Assembly (NCBI GenBank): GCA_042091375.1
Contig: JBELHO010000008.1
Span: forward strand, 33,899-97,898
Direction: 5' to 3'
Length of the DNA stretch: 64,000 bases
DNA from: JBELHO01 sp042091375
GTDB lineage: Bacteria > Pseudomonadota > Gammaproteobacteria > Enterobacterales > Alteromonadaceae
A program made the translations under genes and the position numbers. How positions within the stretch are numbered: the stretch's first letter is position 1; the number at the start of each line of letters is the position of its first letter. The notes below the pieces were generated by a model. It made no database searches. It saw only the letters and a list, made by a program, of their open reading frames with translations, and was not told the DNA's origin. Below, piece by piece: positions 27,523 through 36,618 of this stretch.

Positions 27523-27555
27523 AATATAAAAATTCTCTACACAGTAAAGGTGATC

Positions 27556-28641
27556 TTATTTAAGATACGGCATAAATCTTACCGTGATCTGTTCTTTAAA
27601 GCCATGCTCAGTTTTGGAAATAATATAAGCGGCAATGTCGTGTTTATTGGCAAAATCATAAGCTTGGTCTTCGCCCATCACCATCATCGCAGTTGACAAA
27701 CCATCTGCGGTCATTGCCGATGGATGAATTACTGTGACTGATACAATCTTATGGCTAATGGGTTTGCCTGTATCGGGATCGACAATATGTGAAAAGCGTT
27801 GGCCATCCGCTTCAAAATACTTTCGGTAATCGCCAGACGTGGCAACAGCATTATCTTTGGGGATAATAATTTGATGAACCATGCGTTCATCGTTAATGGG
27901 CTTTTCTATGGCTATCGACCACAGTTCGCCGGTGTGTTTAACGCCTTTTACTCGCATTTCACCACCAATTTCTACCAAATAGTTATCTATTCCATGATCG
28001 TCCATTGCTTCAGCAATAAGATCAACAGCATAGCCTTTAGCTATGGTTGACAGATCGACATATAAGTTAGGTATAGTTTTGCTTAATTGTTGATCAGACA
28101 AGTGTAGATGTTGTAAACCAACCCGGAGTTTTGCCTGTTCAATGTCTTGTTGACTTGGCACAGTTGCTGGTCTAAATTCTGGACCAAACCCCCACAGATT
28201 AACTAGTGGGCCAACGGTTACATCTAACTTGCCACGGCTAAGCTCACCTAAGCGCAATGACTCGGCAATAACCCGACTTAAACCCGGTGAAATTTCCATA
28301 GGCGTTATAGACCTAGATTGGTTAAAACGCGACAATTCTGAATCCGGTAACCAATTGGACATTTGCTGATTTAACTGGAAGAGAATGTCTTCAATTTCTT
28401 TTTGCAGGGTGACCTGATCAACAGTAACGGTTTTCTGGTTAGCAGCCATCAATGGATTGACAATCCATTTAACATTGTAGGCAACCGTTCCCATAGTAAT
28501 GCCCTGAAGCAGCATTTCTTTGGGCTGATCCGTTTGTTGATTGTTATCAGAACAAGCAAGTATTAACCAAGACAGCAGCAAAGATACAGTTAGTTTAGGT
28601 ATCACTCTCAGTATTCTTGACAGGCCAGTAAATTTTTTCAA
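27556..28641 (-). CDS. apbE: FAD:protein FMN transferase ApbE (lipoprotein)
   Basis: About 361 residues. A lipoprotein signal ends in LILAC-S (lipobox Cys), so the enzyme is tethered to the membrane facing the periplasm. The core has the ApbE motifs GITMGTVAYNVKW, GGEMRVKG, TSGDYRKYF and HIVDPDTGKPI and the Mg-binding TADGLSTAMMVMG. It transfers FMN from FAD to Thr in the SGAT motifs of NqrB and NqrC, both encoded upstream. I prefer the TTG at 28641, which has GAGAG upstream; the in-frame TTG at 28668 has no ribosome site and lies in a hairpin. Confidence 0.92.
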   Translation of the reverse strand: MKKFTGLSRILRVIPKLTVSLLLSWLILACSDNNQQTDQPKEMLLQGITMGTVAYNVKWIVNPLMAANQKTVTVDQVTLQKEIEDILFQLNQQMSNWLPDSELSRFNQSRSITPMEISPGLSRVIAESLRLGELSRGKLDVTVGPLVNLWGFGPEFRPATVPSQQDIEQAKLRVGLQHLHLSDQQLSKTIPNLYVDLSTIAKGYAVDLIAEAMDDHGIDNYLVEIGGEMRVKGVKHTGELWSIAIEKPINDERMVHQIIIPKDNAVATSGDYRKYFEADGQRFSHIVDPDTGKPISHKIVSVTVIHPSAMTADGLSTAMMVMGEDQAYDFANKHDIAAYIISKTEHGFKEQITVRFMPYLK

Positions 28642-28667
28642 TGAAGGTTTCTCTCGTCCAATCAGCA

Positions 28668-28695
28668 AATAAAGACGATCTAAGTCGTCTTTATT
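28668..28695. promoter_or_regulatory. Perfect 11-bp hairpin between nqrF and apbE
   Basis: AATAAAGACGA and TCGTCTTTATT form a perfect stem around a 6-base loop. A second stem with 7 paired bases (ATCCGCC at 28721-28727 / GGCGGAT at 28749-28755) lies between it and nqrF. Neither has a long T run on the minus strand. Together they could weaken transcription from nqrF into apbE or stabilise the nqr transcript end. Confidence 0.55.
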
Positions 28696-28780
28696 AATCG
28701 CCTACTCAATATTTCAACAAATCCGCCATGACCTTGAATGAGGCATTAGGCGGATGTTTCGAACAATATCAGTTTTAGGC

Positions 28781-30004
28781 TTATCCACCGAAATCATCAA
28801 GCATAATGTTTTCGTCTTCTACACCCAACTCTTGCAACATATGGACAACAGCGGCATTCATCATAGGTGGACCACACATGTAATATTCACAATCTTCAGG
28901 CGCTTCGTGATCCTTCAAATATTGCTCGTGTAACACATTGTGAATGAAGCCCGTTAAACCGTCCCAGTTATCTTCAGGTTGTGGATCAGACAAGGCAACA
29001 TGCCACTCAAAATTATCATTGTCGGCAGCTAGACCGTTGTAGTCATCTTCATAAAACATTTCACGCAATGAGCGCGCACCATACCAGAACGACATCTTGC
29101 GTTTAGATTTAAGGCGCTTCAATTGGTCGAATATATGCGAGCGCATTGGGGCCATACCGGCACCACCGCCAATGAAGACCATTTCTGCATCGGTATCTTT
29201 GGCAAAGAATTCACCAAAAGGTCCAGAAATAGTAACTTTGTCGCCGGGCTTTAAGCTAAATATATACGATGACATTTTACCCGCAGGTAAGTGCAATTTA
29301 CCTGGAGGAGGTGTCGCGATGCGCACATTAAGCATAATTATCCCCTCTTCTTCGGGATAATTAGCCATAGAATAAGCGCGCAAAGTATCAGTCTCAACTT
29401 TTGATTCAACATCAAAAAAGCCAAAATGCTGCCAATCGCCTTTGTATTTATCATCAATATCAAAGTCACTGTATTTTACATGGTGAGCTGGGGCTTCAAT
29501 TTGAATATAACCACCGGCGCGAAACGGCACTGATTCGCCATTGGGAATTTTCAATTTCAACTCTTTGATAAAGGTCGCTTGGTTATCGTTAGAAATAACC
29601 TCACATTCCCATTGCTGAACACCAAAAATCTCGTCTTCTAATTCAATATCCATGTCTTGCTTGACGGCAACTTGACATGATAGACGACAGCCTTCTTTGG
29701 CTTCGCGTTTATTAATGTGACCTTGCTCAGTGGGTAAAATATCACCGCCACCCGAATGAACGTGGACTTTACACTGGCCACAAGTACCGCCACCGCCACA
29801 TGCTGAAGGTACAAAAATACCTTGATCTGCAAGTAACCCCAATAACTTACCACCCGCTGCTGCAACAACGGCTTTTTCTGGGTCACCATTTATACTTATC
29901 GTTACGTCACCTGAAGACACTAGCTTAGACTTAGCGAATAAAATCACTAATACCAATGCCAGTACAATCGCGGTAAACATCGATACGCCGAGAATAATTT
30001 CCAT
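28781..30004 (-). CDS. nqrF: Na+-translocating NADH:quinone reductase subunit F
   Basis: A 407-residue subunit that takes electrons from NADH. One N-terminal membrane helix (about 2-24) precedes a 2Fe-2S ferredoxin domain (about 35-125) with SACGGGGTCGQCK and the fourth Cys in CRLSCQ. Next is the FAD domain (RAYSMANYPEE, GKMSSYIFSLKPGD) and the NADH-binding domain (GGGAGMAPMRS, YMCGPPMM). The C-terminus LDDFGG is typical. It is the last nqr gene of the six-gene operon. Confidence 0.97.
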   Translation of the reverse strand: MEIILGVSMFTAIVLALVLVILFAKSKLVSSGDVTISINGDPEKAVVAAAGGKLLGLLADQGIFVPSACGGGGTCGQCKVHVHSGGGDILPTEQGHINKREAKEGCRLSCQVAVKQDMDIELEDEIFGVQQWECEVISNDNQATFIKELKLKIPNGESVPFRAGGYIQIEAPAHHVKYSDFDIDDKYKGDWQHFGFFDVESKVETDTLRAYSMANYPEEEGIIMLNVRIATPPPGKLHLPAGKMSSYIFSLKPGDKVTISGPFGEFFAKDTDAEMVFIGGGAGMAPMRSHIFDQLKRLKSKRKMSFWYGARSLREMFYEDDYNGLAADNDNFEWHVALSDPQPEDNWDGLTGFIHNVLHEQYLKDHEAPEDCEYYMCGPPMMNAAVVHMLQELGVEDENIMLDDFGG

Positions 30005-30062
30005 CGACTTTTCCTTAAAATTATCTAGGGTCTTGCGCTAACCGCGCAAGACCGATATTTGC

Positions 30063-30686
30063 CTACAGGGAGATACCACCGAAAGAAAGAAAGCCAAATG
30101 CCATCAATCCTGCAGTAATAAACGTAATTCCTAAACCTTTTAAACCGTCGGGTACATCAGAGTATTTCATTTTCTCTCGTATACCAGCCAGTAACACAAT
30201 CGCCAAGGCCCATCCAATACCTGAGCCAATACCATATACCAAGGATTCTGGTAAAGTGAGATTCTTAGCGACCATAAAAGATACCGCACCGAATATTGCA
30301 CAGTTGACGGTAATTAACGGCAAGAATATACCTAATGCTTGGTAGAGTGCTGGAAAATATTTGTCTAATGACATTTCCAAAATTTGCACTAAAGCGGCAA
30401 TAACCCCGATAAAGGTAATAAAAGACAAGAAGCTTAAATCAATCGACTCTGCTGGATCAGTAATACCCATGACACCATCTAATGCACCTGGTGCTAAAAT
30501 CGCTTGATAAATCATTTGGTTTACTGGTACAGCAATGCCCAAAACGAAAATAACGGCAATACCTAAGCCCAATGCCGTGCTAACTTTTTTAGAAACAGCT
30601 AAAAAAGTACACATACCTAAGAAAAAGGATAAAGCGATATTTTCAATAAATATCGTCTTTACTAATAAACTAATATAATGTTCCAT
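30063..30686 (-). CDS. nqrE: Na+-translocating NADH:quinone reductase subunit E
   Basis: A 207-residue membrane protein with six helices (start MEHYISLLVKTIFIENIALS). It pairs with NqrD in an inverted arrangement; the Cys residues in SFFLGMCTF and VNCAIFGA bind the intramembrane iron centre. I place the start at ATG 30686, because AAGGA lies upstream of it; a TTG one codon earlier is less likely. The gap after the nqrD stop is only a few bases. Confidence 0.97.
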   Translation of the reverse strand: MEHYISLLVKTIFIENIALSFFLGMCTFLAVSKKVSTALGLGIAVIFVLGIAVPVNQMIYQAILAPGALDGVMGITDPAESIDLSFLSFITFIGVIAALVQILEMSLDKYFPALYQALGIFLPLITVNCAIFGAVSFMVAKNLTLPESLVYGIGSGIGWALAIVLLAGIREKMKYSDVPDGLKGLGITFITAGLMAFGFLSFGGISL

Positions 30687-30690
30687 CAAA

Positions 30691-31314
30691 TTAATCCTTC
30701 TCTACTTGTTCTGGTTTCCATTGGCGGATCGCCCAAATGATCAAACCAATAACGAAGAATGAGCTAAACGGTAACACCAATAGGCCGTTGGCCTGATACC
30801 AACCACCGTTTTGAATTAACGGCAGTACTTCAATACCAAACAAGGTACCAAAACCCAATAACTCGCGAAAGAATGCCACGATCATTAAGATCACACCGTA
30901 ACCTAAGCCATTGCCAATACCGTCCATGAAACTAACAACCGGCTTTTCTTTCATAGCAAAAGCTTCAGCGCGCCCCATCACGATACAGTTAGTAATGATC
31001 AAGCTGACAAATACCGCTAATTCTTTCGATAATTGGTAAGAAAATGCCTTGAGCACTTGGTCTACCACGATAACCAAAGAAGCGATAATCGCCATTTGAA
31101 TAATAATGCGCACACTGGATGGAATATAGTTGCGTATAATAGAAATAAATAAGTTTGAAAACGCTGTTACAAACACTACTGCTAGGGTCATCACCACGGC
31201 ATTAACCATGGAACTGGTGACAGCTAATGCAGAACAAATACCAAGTACTTGCAAGGCAATGGGATTATTGTCTGCAATAGGGCTGGTGATGACTTTTTTA
31301 ACATCTGAAGACAT
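30691..31314 (-). CDS. nqrD: Na+-translocating NADH:quinone reductase subunit D
   Basis: A 207-residue membrane protein with about six helices and the paired Cys-containing helices (LGICSALAVTSSM and ITNCIVMGRAEAFA) that match those of NqrE. It starts MSSDVKKVI. Its ATG (31314) overlaps the nqrC stop in a TAATG arrangement, so the two are coupled. Confidence 0.97.
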   Translation of the reverse strand: MSSDVKKVITSPIADNNPIALQVLGICSALAVTSSMVNAVVMTLAVVFVTAFSNLFISIIRNYIPSSVRIIIQMAIIASLVIVVDQVLKAFSYQLSKELAVFVSLIITNCIVMGRAEAFAMKEKPVVSFMDGIGNGLGYGVILMIVAFFRELLGFGTLFGIEVLPLIQNGGWYQANGLLVLPFSSFFVIGLIIWAIRQWKPEQVEKD

Positions 31315-32132
31315 TAGTTCAATCCTCCACGATTTTTAGTAATGAATGGTGCATAACCCTCATCACCGAACCAAAATTTAAGGGTGTTTTCAACACCGAT
31401 GCTGGTCAATGTCGCTCCTGATAAAGCATCAACACCGTAAAGATCGCCTGACTTTGCACCGCCTTTAACCACTTTAACAGCAACCTCGCCTTGCTCATTG
31501 TAGATTTTCTTACCCGGCCATAAGCTTTTCCATCTTGGGTTAACCACTTCAGCACCTAACCCCGGGGTTTCCTTGTGATCTGAGTAGATAACGTTTTTTA
31601 CGGTATTTAAATCAGCTTCAAGACCTACATAACCATACATTAAATCCCACAAACCATTGCCAACGATAGGCAGTACTAAGGTATTTACGCGGCCTGCATC
31701 ATCTTCTATAAAATACACCACGGCATCGTGAGAACGGCGATTGATACCGGCGATATCTTGTTTAGGTTTTGCTGATTTAGAGGCATCACGAGAGTTGCGA
31801 CGCTCATCAAAAAAGTTAGCCTCAGCTAAACACGCTTTGTCTGCTGCTGAAGCCTGTTCACCTACTAATTTAACTTGGCAACTGATCTCACCCGAAGATA
31901 AGTCAATCACTGCAGGGCGAACAAATTGATTGTAGGTAGCAACAATGTCATCACCAGCAAGGTCGAGTAAATTGGCGGCTTCTAAAATTTTAGTTTGTTG
32001 ATCTAACAACTTATTAGCGGCTTGTAACGGCTTTAGTTGTACCGCAGAAAACGACACTAATAAGGCGCAAACCAAACACACCATCAAAACAAAACCGACT
32101 GTTTTGCCAAAGGTTTCTTTTGAACTAGACAT
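31314..32132 (-). CDS. nqrC: Na+-translocating NADH:quinone reductase subunit C
   Basis: A 272-residue subunit with one N-terminal membrane helix (about 12-35) and a periplasmic FMN domain. The covalent FMN site is the Thr in SGATLTS near the C-terminus, the target of ApbE. I start it at ATG 32132 (MSSSKETFGKTVGFVL), which has AAAGGAGA upstream and matches known NqrC starts. An in-frame extension to 32192 would run deep into nqrB. It overlaps the nqrB end by 8 bases. Confidence 0.96.
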   Translation of the reverse strand: MSSSKETFGKTVGFVLMVCLVCALLVSFSAVQLKPLQAANKLLDQQTKILEAANLLDLAGDDIVATYNQFVRPAVIDLSSGEISCQVKLVGEQASAADKACLAEANFFDERRNSRDASKSAKPKQDIAGINRRSHDAVVYFIEDDAGRVNTLVLPIVGNGLWDLMYGYVGLEADLNTVKNVIYSDHKETPGLGAEVVNPRWKSLWPGKKIYNEQGEVAVKVVKGGAKSGDLYGVDALSGATLTSIGVENTLKFWFGDEGYAPFITKNRGGLN

Positions 32133-33327
32133 GACGAGCAAGTCTCCTTTTGATATTTCCTTGGACGACAAAATAGTCAAATAAGGGCGCAAATAAATTA
32201 GCGAATAAAATAGCTAACATCATGCCTTCTGGAAAGGCAGGATTGACTACACGCACTAACACTACCATGACCCCAATTAATCCACCGAACCAATACTTAG
32301 CATTGTTAGTGAAAGATGATGTCACCGGATCGGTTGCCATAAACATCATACCAAAGGCAAAACCACCAGTAACTAAATGCCAATACCAAGGCATAGCAAA
32401 CATAGGATTAGTATCACTGCCAATAAGGTTGAATAAAAACGACATCAATACCATGCCGACAAAGACACCCAAGACGATGCGCCATGAGGCAATGCCTTTG
32501 TATAGAATGTATGCACCACCTAATAAAATTGCTGCGGTAGAGACTTCACCCACTGAGCCAGGAATAAAACCCCAAAAAGCATTCCACCAGTTGGCATCAA
32601 TGGCATAGTTAAGATCACCAGTAGAAGCCGCACTTAAAGCAGTAGCACCAGAGTAGCCATCAACAGCTACCCATACCGCATCACCAGATATTTCAGTTGG
32701 GTAAGCGAAGAATAAAAACGCACGGCCAGCTAGCGCCGGGTTTAAAAAGTTTTTGCCGGTTCCACCAAATATTTCTTTGGCGATAACCACACCAAAGGTG
32801 ATACCTATAGCTACCTGCCAAAGTGGGATAGTGGCCGGAACTATCAAGGCAAAAAGTATCGAGGTAACAAAGAACCCCTCGTTGACTTCGTGTTTGCGCA
32901 CGGCAGCAAACATCACTTCCCAAAAGCCACCGACAATAAAGGTAACCATGTATATGGGTAAGAAAAATGTGGCTCCGTAAAGCATCATGGTCAGCCAATG
33001 GGGATCAGCAGCTAATGAACCACCTAACAGTGAAAACAAACCCACTTGCCAAGTATCAGGTAAAGCATAACCAGCAGCTAGTGCTTCAGTTGCTTGAAAA
33101 CCAATGTTGTACATACCAAAAAACATCGCCGGAAAAACCGCTAACCACACGGTGATCATGATACGCTTTAAATCTATGCTATCGCGTACATGGGTTTTAC
33201 CTTTATTGACATAGCCTGGGGTAAATAACCCAGTGGCAACAGCTTCGTATAAAGCAAACCATTTTTCGTGTTTACCGCCTTTTTCAAAATGCGGTTCAAT
33301 ATCTTCAATAAATTGTTTAATGCTCAT
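32125..33327 (-). CDS. nqrB: Na+-translocating NADH:quinone reductase subunit B
   Basis: A 400-residue membrane subunit with about ten helices, binding riboflavin and covalent FMN and forming the main sodium path. The FMN attachment Thr lies in DGYSGATALSAAS. It starts MSIKQFIEDIEPHFEKGGKHEKWFALYE, shortened here to its first features: a soluble N-terminal segment before helix 1. It is separated from the nqrA stop by two bases. Confidence 0.97.
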   Translation of the reverse strand: MSIKQFIEDIEPHFEKGGKHEKWFALYEAVATGLFTPGYVNKGKTHVRDSIDLKRIMITVWLAVFPAMFFGMYNIGFQATEALAAGYALPDTWQVGLFSLLGGSLAADPHWLTMMLYGATFFLPIYMVTFIVGGFWEVMFAAVRKHEVNEGFFVTSILFALIVPATIPLWQVAIGITFGVVIAKEIFGGTGKNFLNPALAGRAFLFFAYPTEISGDAVWVAVDGYSGATALSAASTGDLNYAIDANWWNAFWGFIPGSVGEVSTAAILLGGAYILYKGIASWRIVLGVFVGMVLMSFLFNLIGSDTNPMFAMPWYWHLVTGGFAFGMMFMATDPVTSSFTNNAKYWFGGLIGVMVVLVRVVNPAFPEGMMLAILFANLFAPLFDYFVVQGNIKRRLARHV

Positions 33328-33329
33328 GA

Positions 33330-34667
33330 CTAGCCCTCTTTCTCAATAGTGGTTAGACACTCACGAAGCAATACCCCGTAATCTGTTTTGCCAGGGCAAA
33401 CAAATGTACACAAGGCTAAATCTTCTTCGTCCAGTTCTAAAGCACCAAGTTGCTGCGCACTGTCAGTATCACCGGCAGCTAAATCACGCAACAACATCGT
33501 TGGTAATATATCTAATGGCATTACCCGTTCATAATTTCCAATCGGCACCATGGCACGAGCACTACCATTAGTGGTGGTGGTCATATTGAATAATTTATTG
33601 CGGAAAAAATGTGACATGTAAGCACGAGTAACTGAAAATTTATTGGGTCCAGGATACATATAACCGATGAACTCTTTTTCTCGACCTTCTAAAATCAATG
33701 AAAGTTGCACATCATAACGACCTAAATAACTATGTACCCCTTGTGCGTTGGCACCAAGCAGTAATGAACCAGAAACCATGCGAAGTTCACCTGCTTGTGT
33801 TTCATTGGCAGTTAATTCTGAGGTGTTAGCACCTAATATGGTTTTCACTAAACGCGGCTTAAGTGCCGCTGGTCCAGCTAATGAAATCACCCGAGAACTA
33901 TCAAGTTCGCCGGTGGTAAATAACGTGCCAAAAGCGATAACGTCTTGATAGCCGAGATGCCATGCAAATTTATCGGCATTGACTGGCTTTAGAAAATGCA
34001 TATGGGTACCCACTAATCCAGCGGGGTGCTTACCGGCAAATTCATTGACTTCAATACCTTCTATCACAGGAATATCAGCACCAGGTGCTTTACTGACAAA
34101 TACTTCACCTTCGGTTAGGCGCTGTAATACCGCCAAACCGTGCTTGAATGCATCAGTTTGTGGCTGAATAATCACTTGTGGATCAGCTGCTAGTGGGTTG
34201 GTGTCCATAGCGCTGACAAAAATTGCAGTAGGTGACGCGTCTATAGCGGGGATCTTGCTATAAGGGCGAGTTCGCAAAGCGGTCCATAAACCCGAATTGA
34301 CTAGGTTGGCAATGACATCTTCACGCGAAATACTGGATAGTTGTTCAACGGTATAACGGCTAAAGGTTTCTTGCTCATCGCCATCCACTTCAATGACGAC
34401 TGATTGCAAAACACGCTTTTCACCACGGTTAATTTCTTTGACAACACCGGCAGTTTGAGCTGTGAATTTAACGCCTGGGTTCTTTTTGTCTTCAAAAAGC
34501 ACCTGACCTTTTTTAACGCGTTCTCCTACTTTAACAAACATAGTAGGACGCATTCCCACAAACTCTTCACCCAATGTTGCAACGGTTTTGACGGAATTAC
34601 CGTCGTGGATTACCTGCTGGGGAGTACCAACAACAGGAACATCCAGACCTTTCTTTATCGTAATCAT
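33330..34667 (-). CDS. nqrA: Na+-translocating NADH:quinone reductase subunit A
   Basis: A 445-residue peripheral cytoplasmic subunit that binds ubiquinone, and the first gene of the operon. It starts MITIKKGLDVPVVGTPQQ at ATG 34667. The 42 extra in-frame codons upstream are not conserved in the family and lack a ribosome site. Typical segments are FVGMRPTMFVKVGERVKKGQ (barrel-sandwich region), GTHMHFL and the C-terminal CTFVCPGKTDYG. The operon order nqrA-B-C-D-E-F followed by apbE and nqrM is canonical. Confidence 0.97.
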   Translation of the reverse strand: MITIKKGLDVPVVGTPQQVIHDGNSVKTVATLGEEFVGMRPTMFVKVGERVKKGQVLFEDKKNPGVKFTAQTAGVVKEINRGEKRVLQSVVIEVDGDEQETFSRYTVEQLSSISREDVIANLVNSGLWTALRTRPYSKIPAIDASPTAIFVSAMDTNPLAADPQVIIQPQTDAFKHGLAVLQRLTEGEVFVSKAPGADIPVIEGIEVNEFAGKHPAGLVGTHMHFLKPVNADKFAWHLGYQDVIAFGTLFTTGELDSSRVISLAGPAALKPRLVKTILGANTSELTANETQAGELRMVSGSLLLGANAQGVHSYLGRYDVQLSLILEGREKEFIGYMYPGPNKFSVTRAYMSHFFRNKLFNMTTTTNGSARAMVPIGNYERVMPLDILPTMLLRDLAAGDTDSAQQLGALELDEEDLALCTFVCPGKTDYGVLLRECLTTIEKEG

Positions 34668-35009
34668 AAACACTTGCACTACTTTTGATGGGAGTATAAA
34701 ACTAACCATTAATGCCTCAGGGCAAGCAGCGATAAGACTCACTGGCCTAAAACAAAAATAGCTAATTTCAGTGTAATTCAGTAAACAACTCAACTACACT
34801 GAATTAAGCTTTACTGACGCTAAGTTAAAATTTCTGAGTCAATTTTACCACAAAGATGCTAATTTATTCCATCCCAGCAATGATTTTAAATGTCAATTTA
34901 GACGATTTATTCATTTTTCGCCTACAAAACCAACAAAAATATTATTTTGTTGAAGATATTAGCCGATTTGTCGGCAGCAATAACTAAGAAAACCTTATAG
35001 ACCAACAAC

Positions 35010-35028
35010 TTAAATGATAATCATTCTC
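35010..35028. promoter_or_regulatory. Fur-box-like site
   Basis: The core TGATAATCATT (35015-35025) with flanks matches the classic 19-base Fur consensus (GATAATGATAATCATTATC) at 15 of 19 positions by my count. It lies about 345 bases upstream of the nqrA start. This would link sodium-pump expression to iron, which is reasonable for an iron-requiring complex; the site is unproven. Confidence 0.5.
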
Positions 35029-35148
35029 ATTAAGATCAATTGATATAACTCAACTCAAGTGACTAAATTGAAGTGTTGAAGATTTGCTGGCTATGACAAA
35101 TGACGCAACGACCAAATACCCAAAAGTATGATTATTTTTGGGTATCCG

Positions 35149-35176
35149 TAAAAAAGCCGACTGTTCAGTCGGCTTT
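35149..35176 (-). terminator. Rho-independent terminator of fabV
   Basis: The 10-bp stem AAAGCCGACT / AGTCGGCTTT around a GTTC loop has a T run on the minus strand and lies about 75 bases after the fabV stop. Confidence 0.9.
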
Positions 35177-35249
35177 AAGTTAAGTATATTAGCGATTAAT
35201 CAGACTTTAAGTAGTGCCAAGATAAAAGCAACTCAACGGCACAGCAAAC

Positions 35250-36443
35250 TTAGTCAATTAAATGTGCTATTTCGACAACTGGATTTATGTCTTGATCGTA
35301 ATCAACGCTGTCGATACCAAAACCAAATAATCGCAAGAATTCATTGTGATAGCCATTGTAATCAGTTAACTCATCTATGCTCTCTGTGGCAACTTTATGC
35401 CAGATATCTGTCACTCTCTGCTGAACACTGTCTTCTAGCTCTTTATAATTTTGACGATAACGATTATTTTCATCCAAACGCGGCGTTACACTGTATATAT
35501 TTTCAATGAATAAATTTTGAATTTGTTCAATACAGCCCTCATAAGTGCCGTCTTGTTTCATCACTTTAAACATCGCAGAAATGTACAAAGGCATGATCGG
35601 AATGGCAGAGCTCGCTTGGGTGACTACCGCATTTAACGAAGTTACATGCGCTTCCCCAGCAATATCAGCGGTTGCTTTATCAATGGCTGTTGCTGCTCTG
35701 TCTAAGTCTTCTTTGGCTCTGCCAATGGTAGCTTTACCGTATATCGGCCAAGTTAATTCTTTGCCAATATAAGTATAAGCCAAGGTTTTAAAATTATTGG
35801 CTAACACCCCAGCTGTGTGCAAGGCATTGATCCACAATTCCCAATCGGCACCGCCCATCACATCAATAGTACCTTGTATTTCTTGTTCAGAAGCGGCTTC
35901 AACTGACACAGAGTCAATAATGCGTTTTGAGGTATTTAGATTTTTGGTGGTAACACTCTGACCAATGGGTTTTAGTGTTGACGAATACACTTCACCGCTA
36001 TCGGGATCGGTTCGTCGAGGCGAAGCCAAACTGTAGATCACCAAATCAATTTGTCCTAGATCGGCTTTGATGGTTTCAATTGCTTTTGCTTTTATTTGAT
36101 GAGAAAAGGCGTCGCCATTAATGTTTTTCGACCAAAGTCCAGCCTCATCTGCTGCCTGTTGAAATGCCGCAGTATTATACCAACCGGCAGAAGCGGTTTT
36201 CTTTTCTTTAGGGGGTTTCTCAAAAAAGACACCTAAGGTTTTTGCTTGGTTACCAAAGGCTGCAGTGATCCGCGAAGCAAGTCCGTAACCGGTAGAAGCG
36301 CCGATCACCAGCACATTTTTAGGTTTACTATCAGCTTGCTGGTGCTGACTAACGTAAGCAATTTGTTCATTTACATGGCTGGCGCAGCCTGTAGGGTGGG
36401 CATTAGTACAAATAAAGCCACGAATTTTTGGTTTGATGATCAT
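35250..36443 (-). CDS. fabV: Trans-2-enoyl-ACP/CoA reductase FabV
   Basis: A 397-residue NADH-dependent enoyl reductase of fatty-acid synthesis, the large triclosan-resistant FabV type. It begins MIIKPKIRGFICTNAHPTGC, the canonical FabV start, and has the nucleotide-binding loop GASTGYGLASRI. The active-site Tyr-x8-Lys region lies around YTYIGKELTWPIYGKATIG. I start it at ATG 36443, because the 15-codon extension to 36488 is not part of the family. It lies between the TRAP genes and nqr on the same strand. Confidence 0.95.
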   Translation of the reverse strand: MIIKPKIRGFICTNAHPTGCASHVNEQIAYVSQHQQADSKPKNVLVIGASTGYGLASRITAAFGNQAKTLGVFFEKPPKEKKTASAGWYNTAAFQQAADEAGLWSKNINGDAFSHQIKAKAIETIKADLGQIDLVIYSLASPRRTDPDSGEVYSSTLKPIGQSVTTKNLNTSKRIIDSVSVEAASEQEIQGTIDVMGGADWELWINALHTAGVLANNFKTLAYTYIGKELTWPIYGKATIGRAKEDLDRAATAIDKATADIAGEAHVTSLNAVVTQASSAIPIMPLYISAMFKVMKQDGTYEGCIEQIQNLFIENIYSVTPRLDENNRYRQNYKELEDSVQQRVTDIWHKVATESIDELTDYNGYHNEFLRLFGFGIDSVDYDQDINPVVEIAHLID

Positions 36444-36618
36444 ATGAAGGCCTTGTGTATGTGATCCGTAAATGGAAAATTTGCCCATAGTTTACCCTGC
36501 TGAGCAGAATAAGAGGTACGAGCAGTGTATATTTCAATAACTAAGCAAAGTGACTCGGCATCTAGCACGGTTTTACTCACTAGCAGATATGCATTGCCCG
36601 TCACTCTGTTAGCCACTA

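Larger units (their letters stand above)
34668..35249. promoter_or_regulatory. nqr operon upstream region
   Basis: 582 bases between nqrA and the end of fabV without a supported gene. It holds a Fur-box-like site (35010-35028), a perfect GCCGA TTTG TCGGC hairpin near 34961-34974, a 10-bp hairpin ATACCCAAAA / TTTTGGGTAT (35116-35145) and the fabV terminator (35149-35176). The nqr promoter should lie here; I could not fix -35/-10 boxes with confidence. Confidence 0.6.

Noticed and set aside
34404..34688. Plus-strand 94-residue open frame antisense to nqrA
   Set aside because: Antisense shadow of a well-defined gene.
35138..35509. Plus-strand 123-residue open frame
   Set aside because: It overlaps the fabV terminator and the antisense of the fabV 3' end; no family or ribosome site.
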